Shown here in pieces: positions 57,770-64,000 of a stretch of DNA of 64,000 nt. A program made the translations under genes and the position numbers. Source of the stretch: Aphelenchoides besseyi (lineage: Eukaryota > Nematoda > Chromadorea > Rhabditida > Aphelenchoididae); the NCBI GenBank assembly GCA_024699855.1, contig JAMPIQ010000003.1, positions 5,270,001 to 5,334,000 of the forward strand. The letters run 5' to 3'. The notes beneath the pieces were generated by a model, which searched no databases, had not been told where the DNA came from, and saw nothing but the letters and a program-made list of their open reading frames with translations. Position 1 is the first letter of the stretch; every line of letters begins with the position of its first letter.

Positions 57770-58204
57770 ATGAACTTTGCCGAAACTATTTCTTTTCTCA
57801 CAACCAAATGTAACCAGCGCGCGAATACGGACGATCAAAAACGCTATCAGATAATTGGTATGTTTTGATTCATCGTTATTATACGTTTGAGTTTGTTTCA
57901 GATTTGTTTTTCGATCTGCTTCCCGTTCGAGCAATCTGTGCAACGTCCGCTATTGTCGTATTGGCGCAAAGTTCGGTAAGTGAGGAAATCGAATAGAAAT
58001 TGATGGTAATATTTGTCTTGCTTGCAGATCTTCTCGAAATCACCAGTCTTCCTGCTGGCCAACACGTTCGGTTTCTTTCGTGTTCTTAAATTCCACGATA
58101 ATGTTCACACGCATTTGTTTTGCTTATCTTATAGACAAAAACGGATTTCTAACACTCAACAGAATTGCGGTGTCGACCTGCCTCTTGCCTTCGATTTTCA
58201 TTGA
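57770..58204 (+). CDS. small spliced ORF between helicase and RPA-like genes
   Basis: ATG at 57770 (MNFAETISFLTTKCNQRAN), exon 1 to 57857, exon 2 57902-57975 (DLFFDLLPVRAICATSAIVV), exon 3 from 58028 (IFSKSPVFLLANTFGFFRVL) to TGA 58202-58204, with AATAAA right after. Phases match. An alternative intron (GT near 58080, AG near 58135) would give another C-terminus ending at 58275. Hydrophobic stretches but no clear membrane helix; family unknown. It may be part of the mobile unit or captured host sequence. Confidence 0.42.
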
Positions 58205-58261
58205 AATAAAACAGTTAAATGACGATCGGATGGATATTTGCAAGCTTAATTACGCATCGAA

Positions 58262-58291
58262 ATTTGCATACGACTGAATTTGGTATAAAAG
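58262..58291 (+). promoter_or_regulatory. octamer plus TATA box of the RPA-like gene
   Basis: ATTTGCAT (58262-58269), 14 bp, then TATAAAAG (58284-58291), 86 bp upstream of the ATG at 58377. Same octamer, same order and nearly the same spacing as the Helitron promoter at 51613. Confidence 0.55.
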
Positions 58292-58376
58292 CCCAGATTT
58301 TCGTTCATTTGACTTCTTTTTTGTTTGTTTTTCTCCGACCAGTTTCTTCGACTCTGCGCTTTGTTCGTTGAAAATC

Positions 58377-59300
58377 ATGTCTTCTGAATCGCCACTTTCG
58401 GACTCAAGTGTTTTGACGGCGGCAACGAAAGGCACTCCGTTCGCTGTTTCTGGAGTGATCATGAGCATCGCTTCAGAAACGAGCTCCGCAACCACGAACC
58501 GAGTGTCGTTGGTTGTACGCACAGCGGACGGAGCCGACGTCCAATTGGTCATATGGAGACAGGCGGCGCGTGATTTCGATTGTCTCAAGGCGAAAAAACA
58601 CACGGTGAATGAAACATTGTTTTTTGTGTAATCTTTTCTTTTTTTAGGTCTTATTGGCACAAAACGTGTGTCTCCGCGAAGTTGCTCCACAGAAGGCACG
58701 TTATAATCTCGTCGACTTTGACTTCGAACTTCACGCAAACCCGCCCTACGCTACGTTAAATTTACTCGAATCTCGCGAGCCACCACCTCATCGCAATCCG
58801 GATGCCGTTTATGAGTCGATGTCCTTATTTGAGATCGCGAATTGTGACACAAATTCTCAAATATGTAGGTTTCCTTTGAATACGTTAATGCTTTTTGTTT
58901 TAGGCATCAACGACGGATTTTTGGGAACAATTCCAGTTATGAACAGCAGCAGTACGATGAATCGTATGGTGGGCACATTGTTTCGTGGCAAGACTGTGAT
59001 GAAAGTCATTGTCAAGGAGAGCAGTTCATTCGAAGGTTTCAGTGTCGGCACGCCTGTCAACGTCAAGGGGAAAATTGCCGAAGAATCGAGTAAGTTTCCA
59101 TGTGATTCTGATGTCAATACTCGGAAACGTTTTCAGACACGCTCGTTTTTCACGTAGACTCAATCGCGCAGTTCGAGAAGCGTGAGGCTTTTCCTGCAGC
59201 TTTGACCGACATGTTGGGAGCGACGATTTCACCAACCAAGCGCAAGTTGAACAACGAAAAGGAAGGAGAAGAACCAAAAAAGTCCAAGCCAAATGTTTGA
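58377..59300 (+). CDS. RPA-like OB-fold single-strand DNA-binding protein
   Basis: ATG at 58377 (MSSESPLSDSSVLTAATKG), four exons with introns near 58609-58648, 58864-58903 and 59090-59136, stop TGA 59298-59300, about 260 residues. The first OB fold shows the RPA70-type strand order VSLVVRTADGADVQLVIWRQ followed by AARDFD, like the LTLW..QA..F signature; a second OB-like block has FRGKTVMKVIVKE and GTPVNVKGKI. The C-terminus is basic (PTKRKLNNEK, EEPKKSKPNV). No zinc finger. RPA-like proteins are carried by Helitrons in plants and some animals; position, strand and promoter suggest the same here. It could instead be a host gene caught between insertions. Confidence 0.55.
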
Positions 59301-59544
59301 TTCTGGTGGTAGTTTGGAATTGTCGTTTTGTGGCCGTTTGTTGTCGTTTTGTGAAATAAAAATAGGTTTTTGTAAGAGCGGTTATTTTCACTTTAAATGA
59401 AATATAAAAGAAACAAAGTGGTGCGTTATATGTAAGGAGGTGATGTATTGTATTGAGCGAATTGGAGAGAAAACGTGATTGTTAACGTTTTGAACTTATA
59501 TTCTCATAATTTGTTTCATGCTCAAATCATTTTTAAGTTCAACA

Positions 59545-60541
59545 TAACTTACTTTGTGCCTATAGCAGGATCTTCCAGAATATGTCCGTCTTCTTTGCCG
59601 CCAAAGAAGGTCTTGCCTTCAAGTGCCTCAAGCAGAATAAAATCAGCACTTCTATTGACCCACACAACTTCCGCTCTTATCTGAAAAAAGTGTATAACTT
59701 TATTAACAGAAGTTCTCCTAGCAAAACTCACATCTTGTTGATTCTGGCTGTTGTAAAGAGAATACAACTTGAGGATAGATCCTTGTTCAATCAGTCGATC
59801 TTTGTTAGCAATTCGAGCCTTAAATCCCTTGTTTCTTCCATGAGCGAATGTAACGGCAATGGTAGGCGAGATAGCACAAGCGCATCGTCTGCGATAATTC
59901 TCTTCGTCTCCTTCACGGACAAAGTATAGCATATACTTCTTGACTTCATCGAACCATTTGACATTTGGTGCACTCTGATCGAATCGAACCTAAATATTTG
60001 AAAATTAAACATCAATTAACGGACCTTCTTTCTTTAAAAACTTAAAAGATTACCTTCTTAGCTGGAGGACCCCCAGAATATTCGGCAGCAAGTCCAACAG
60101 TCTTCTTCGGCGAACCTTCTAAAATTTTCTCGAATTATTACCTCCTAGAAGAAAAAATACCTTTTTCACGAACATAACTTTTCAGCCCGTCGATGAACCG
60201 TAACTAAAAGTCATGAATGAAGAAATCTTATCTAGCAGAACATACCAGGTTTCCAATGTTGAAGCTTGGAAAATTCTTTTTGAAGGAATGTAAACTGTCT
60301 CGCTCATAAATCTCAATCAACGTATTGAATTGAGAAGGACCAAGATCCTGTTCAGCAAGGAACTCAGCATCTGCAGCAATTGCTTTTCCGGGATAATCCA
60401 CACATTCCTTTTGAAGAAATCGCTTCCAGTTGTCTAAAAGCAAATAAATAACTCGAACCAATAAATGGACCAGAATTGTTACCTGAATTCCACATTGTAA
60501 GAGATCGTCCTGCGATTCCGGCGCCTTCCTTTCGAATCTAA
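59545..60541 (-). CDS. trypsin-like protease gene, N-terminal exons
   Basis: From 60541: FERKAPESQDDLLQCGIQ, NWKRFLQKECVDYPGKAIAA, then EGSPKKTVGLAAEYSGG with KKVRFDQSA, then the protease start YMLYFVREGDEENYRRRCAC. Catalytic His in TIAVTFAHGRN (about 59840) and Asp in NRSADFILLEALEGK (about 59620). The last exon ends GTAA-type: AA|GTAAGT at 59545, phase 2, fitting the exon at 50482. Introns inside are 40-60 bp. The first visible exon begins right after TTTATTTAG, which is the edge of the non-autonomous element at 60541, so still earlier exons are cut off or lie beyond 61466. No signal peptide seen: intracellular, perhaps nuclear given the basic tail. Confidence 0.62.
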
Positions 60542-61466
60542 ATAAAAGAAGCGACAATAGTTTGTTTGTTTGTATGCAACCGAACGCGTCCGCTTTTATT
60601 TTCGAATGAAAAGAGCGAGCGTCGAGTTATGGTAATTGATTGATTTTGAAATGAGAAAAAGGGTCGGATTTTTCGAATGCAAATTTGAGAGGGTTCGGTG
60701 TGCAGTTTGTTGAAATGGAATGTTTGAGGAATTGAAAAAAATGCGAAGTCGCTGTTTCGTCTATAGACGCCTTTTGGGTTTGAGCGATTGGCTTCGAAAT
60801 TTTTTCGATAAGTGATGGAAGGAATTGATTAGAAGGCCAGAATCGGGTTGTTTGATCGTTGATGGCAATAAGCGACGTGGAGTTGTTGTCGAGAGTTCGA
60901 GTGGGCTGTTAAAGGTTGAAGAGTGAGGTAAGCGTTGGTTTGGGAGGTGAGAGCGAAAACGGAGTTGTTGGGTTTGCAATTGAGAAAGCGAGCAGTTTTG
61001 GAGAAATCGCAAATTTCAATGATCGTTGAACGAGTTGATGACTGTGTTGTTGAAATGTGATTAAAAGCAACTCGTTTTGAATTTAATCGAAAGCCCGATG
61101 AGCACTGGATGGCTGATTTTGATTTGCTGTTGGAAGCTGAGTTTAAATGTTGGGATAAGGAAATCCGAAAAAAGCTGATTGAAGTTTGTGAAACCGGTGG
61201 TGAGTTGGGTGAAGGATAAGACAGGCAGTTGGACTATTGGATTGAATTGCCGGTTTGACAGCAGACGGTCGTCGATGAACGTTGGTTGAGTTGCTGGGCG
61301 TGTTGATTTGGAATGTTGGGAAAGTGGTTGAAAGCGAGCTGATCAAAAGATTCCTTTGTTGAATGAAATAAGCAATGTGTTGAATATAAAAAGAATTGTT
61401 TTAACGAATATGTGATTAGATGATTGTGCAAACAATGCCCGCCGCGTAGCGGCGGGGACATACTTG
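60541..61466 (+). mobile_element. non-autonomous Helitron-like element, copy 2
   Basis: Same as copy 1 except for scattered changes (for example GAGAGGG for GAAGG near 60690). The terminal hairpin CCCGCCGC-GTA-GCGGCGGG (61438-61456) has an identical stem but a different loop, then GACATACTTG and T outside. The left edge lies against a host splice acceptor. Confidence 0.65.
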
Positions 61467-62772
61467 TATGTGTATAAAGCTTAAACTTTGGTTGATAAAC
61501 CTTTTACTAAAAAGCGGAACGGCGCGAAACAGATGCAAAACAAAACGAATTAGAACGAACCAAACGAAACGAAAAAGTAGGAGAAGGCAAAACAGAGCAC
61601 AACAACATGAAACAAAATTGGATCGACACGAGAAGAGAGGGAAAAATTAGACGACCGTTCTCCACGATCGGAAAGGTCGACTGAGAGGTGCGAATGACTC
61701 AAAGAAAAAGCGGAGAGGCGACGTCTCGCCAATCGTTTGGTTTTCGCGTTCAGACGCGACAACATCTTTTGAGAATCGAAGTCCCAGTTTAAACAAGGCT
61801 AAAAATAATGAATATATTCGCAAAATGTTGTGTTCTAGGCGCTGCGGTATACGAGGATTTATGATCTCAGCAAAAATCCGGTTCGAAATTACCCTACAAT
61901 ACCACGCATTTGCATAGCGTTTCGGATCCGAACTACTCGTCAATAAATACGTAAAAACAAGAAACCTTATTTATAAAAACGCGGAAAGTTGCAAACTTTC
62001 AAGTTCACAAATCAATTTAACATCACTCAAATTTAAAGGCATTAAGCCAGAACGGATAAGAGGACCATTTGACTCAGCCAGGATTTCCCAGATTGGAATG
62101 AGTGTTATTTGCTATACTGATATGCAAAAATGTCTAAAAATAACATGTTATAGGCCAGGAATGATAAAATTAAGGTTTGTTTTTATGTCATAATTTGGGG
62201 GGTTTTGCTTAATTTGGGGTGTAAATCATTGAAAAAAGGCTTAAAAATGGTACTTAGCGGGAGGGGATAAGTGCGCTAGAAAAGCCCAATATCTACTATT
62301 GACTGTTGATCTATCTCCGGCACTCCAGCATTCACAGCCGTCTTCCCAATTTTCTACGTTAACGTTGTAGCGTCCAAACTCACGAAACATTTTTTAAGTG
62401 GTTCCAATTTCTTTACAAATTTGGTTTATTGCTTTGAATCTGCGCTCTACGTTTCATTTCCATCGAACCGGTAGAACTACGGTTACCGAAAACCAAAAGT
62501 AGAATACCATAGCATCAGTTTTTGGCTACCGGTTGCTCATAACTAAAAGATAGTTTGTCGTTCAAAAGAGAATGTGCCACGATTATCTTCATCAAAATTG
62601 TGCATAACTTATTAGAGCAACCTTCTGTAAAACGGTAACTTACAGCACAAAACTTCTGATATTCAAAAAGCCACAATCGTACTGAGAAAAACTCTCTGGC
62701 CAAAAGTCTTTAGCATTCGCATAAGTGTTTGTTCTTTTGGTAATATAAGTAGCTCAGTTTCTATTATATCCA
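61467..62772. other. no gene seen
   Basis: Purine-rich stretch at 61500-61650, then AT-rich DNA. It may contain lost or unrecognised first exons of the protease gene. Promoter of PPP4R2 at the right end. Confidence 0.4.
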
Positions 62773-63809
62773 ATGGTTAGACAAACGGCGAACCGTTTCC
62801 ACAAAATCAGTGAGTACGCTTCGGCATTAAGCGCATTTAAAGAACCGGATCAGGTATGTTGAAAAGATCTTTCTAATGTCTGGTTATATTGTTCAGAATG
62901 AATTAAAGAATACCGTTAGTGGTTTTCATCTTCATCCAAATCCACTCATTGACGAATATTTCAAGTACGTTGCAATGCACGGTCGAACGGAAATCGATTG
63001 GAAAAGTTTTCGCGCAGCCTTTCTTTGGAAGTTACAAGTAATGACTGTTTCTGTCGTTATCTAACGTTTTGAGGTTTAGTTGACCATTGACGATATGCTC
63101 CTGAATTATGGCCCGAAGAACGATTTTGAAGGCGGCGATGCAAAAGAGAATGTGGAAAAGAAGAAAAAGTAATCGAAAAGTTGACTGATTTCATTGTCAA
63201 TCGAGCTCAAAATTTCGAAGGCGCTCCGTTTACAATTCAAAGGTTTGATCGAACTCGGAATTCATCTCATCGGATGTTCAGGATCTGCGAACTACTTACG
63301 TGGCCCGCTAAACATTACAACTCGGCAGCAAAGTTTCTTCGGGCCTTGGAAAAACGTTCAATGTTGTCACATGCGTTATGCCCGATGGTCAATGAACTGC
63401 CGATGCTAATGCGGCGGATGACGAAATGGACGAAGATGAGCCAACAGCCAAGATCGAGAACACGTTCATTGTTCAAGTAACTTTTATTTCATCCATAAAG
63501 GCTTGCCATCTCTTTTTCAGGTTGACGAACTCGATGCACCGCTTCCGCGTGTAAACGGTAATGGAACATCGAATTTGGTTTGTTGTTGGTTTGTTTTTTT
63601 AAAATCGGTTTGATGTTTAGAGCAATTCAAAGATCGCGAAAACAAGTGATTCGACTTCCAAAGAACGATTCGAATTTACGGCTCCAGAATTAAACGTTCG
63701 AGCAAATACAAATACCACAGACTTTGCAACCTCTTCGAAACCCTTAGGTCCTATGTTGCCGCCCAGTGTGTTGCGAGGTTCACCCACGAGGGAAAAGACC
63801 GAAACATGA
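62773..63809 (+). CDS. PPP4R2: PPP4R2, protein phosphatase 4 regulatory subunit 2 (with frame breaks)
   Basis: PPP4R2 directs phosphatase PP4 to targets such as gamma-H2AX and RPA32. Start MVRQTANRFHKISEYASALS at 62773; family blocks: HPNPLIDEYFKYVAMHGRTE, IDWKSFRAAFLWKLQ, then LTDFIVNRAQNFEGAPFTIQ-R|ICELLTWP (intron 63244-63289), YNSAAKFLRALEK, then an acidic tail (ANAADDEMDEDEPTA) and TGA 63807-63809. Two frame changes fall in A5 runs (63164-63168 and 63350-63354) and one TGA in the continued frame at 63393-63395. The A-run slips look like sequence errors; otherwise the gene is decaying. Confidence 0.78.
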
Positions 63810-64000
63810 TCCAGCTCTCTATCCAGTTTTACACTTCTGTATTAATTTAATGGGTTCTAAAATTATTGGTGAAGTAAAAATGAGTATTAGCTAAAATTCA
63901 TACAAAGTGGAGAATTCGCGTCTAGCAGGTTTCATTCAGTTAGTGGTTGGAGTATTCTTGAATTCAAACACAATTGCTCAGTTGATCAGTTCATCGTTTA
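63810..64000. other. 3' flank, no gene
   Basis: Downstream of PPP4R2 to the window edge; no signal beyond an AT-rich flank. Confidence 0.4.

Larger units (their letters stand above)
51466..59540 (+). mobile_element. autonomous Helitron with Rep-helicase and RPA-like genes
   Basis: Left boundary set by the block shared with the two non-autonomous copies (about 100 bp from 51466). Contents: promoter 51613-51646, Ulp1-Rep-helicase gene 52067-57638, a small spliced ORF 57770-58204, promoter 58262-58291 and an RPA-like gene 58377-59300. The right boundary is not visible: no GC hairpin/CTRR was found before the splice donor at 59545, so the end is given as just outside that host exon. All element genes run opposite to the host trypsin-like gene. 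Confidence 0.6.

Noticed and set aside
59300..59545. Helitron 3' hairpin end just before the host donor
   Set aside because: Searched by eye for a GC stem followed by CTRR; none seen, so the right boundary is left open.
1..64000. CRISPR arrays, bacterial operons, ribosome binding sites
   Set aside because: No regularly spaced repeats; spliced genes show this is eukaryotic nuclear DNA.

Overview
This is eukaryotic nuclear DNA, most likely from a nematode. Genes are broken by very short GT-AG introns (about 30-60 bp, usually ending TTTCAG or TTTTAG), intergenic gaps are small, and 100 Ns at 40763-40862 mark a scaffold gap. A short MUP-4/MUA-3-like EGF-SEA membrane protein, a nuclear-receptor ligand-binding domain of nematode type and scattered TTAGGC hexamers point to Nematoda. 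Species cannot be fixed by reading alone.

Region 1 (1-23.8 kb) is gene-dense. It holds a chimera of ubiquitin-binding motifs and a TNPO3-like karyopherin (220-2950), a one-pass membrane protein (3749-4889), the C-terminal half of NOL6 (minus), a protein with two MIU-like motifs (minus), the EGF/SEA protein (minus) and ASCC1 (minus). Then comes a co-directional plus-strand run: LYRM4/ISD11, MNAT1 (only 12 bp apart), full-length TNPO3, a CCDC50-like MIU protein and a Lys/Ser-rich protein. VPS35L (minus) follows and is cut off at about 23786.

Region 2 (23.8-32.2 kb) starts with an island of Polinton/Maverick-like or large-DNA-virus-like genes: two element-family ORFs and a family B DNA polymerase palm domain that has acquired spliceosomal introns and is partly broken. 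After it lie an unidentified two-exon gene with a TTAGGC-rich tail, a 5'-truncated UGP2 with an in-frame TGA, an unidentified multi-exon gene and a 287-bp MITE.

Region 3 (33.4-39 kb) contains a 1370-bp mariner with perfect 28-bp inverted repeats but a dead transposase, a nuclear-receptor LBD gene, and a trypsin-fold protein gene bracketed by two direct 632-bp copies of the receptor's 3' end.

Region 4 (39.4-50 kb) is rich in relics: a deleted Helitron, the scaffold gap, a Pro-rich partial gene, a zinc-finger gene that may be ATXN7-like, a LINE 3' end, a degenerate Ulp1-like protease, the exonuclease half of a second family B polymerase, and the C-terminal half of GMP reductase.

Region 5 (50.1-61.5 kb) is the most striking. 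A trypsin-like gene on the minus strand has its C-terminal exons at 50116-50520 and its N-terminal exons at 59545-60541, with matching splice phase. The 9-kb gap holds a non-autonomous element and an autonomous Helitron whose protein carries an N-terminal Ulp1/C48-like protease domain, HUH Rep motifs and a Pif1-like helicase. A one-base slip in a T7 run interrupts its reading frame. Downstream on the same strand is an RPA-like OB-fold gene; both promoters carry the same ATTTGCAT octamer 14-16 bp upstream of a TATA box, suggesting one mobile unit with a co-regulated single-strand-binding protein. PPP4R2 closes the window. Several frameshifts fall in homopolymers, so some lesions may be assembly errors.
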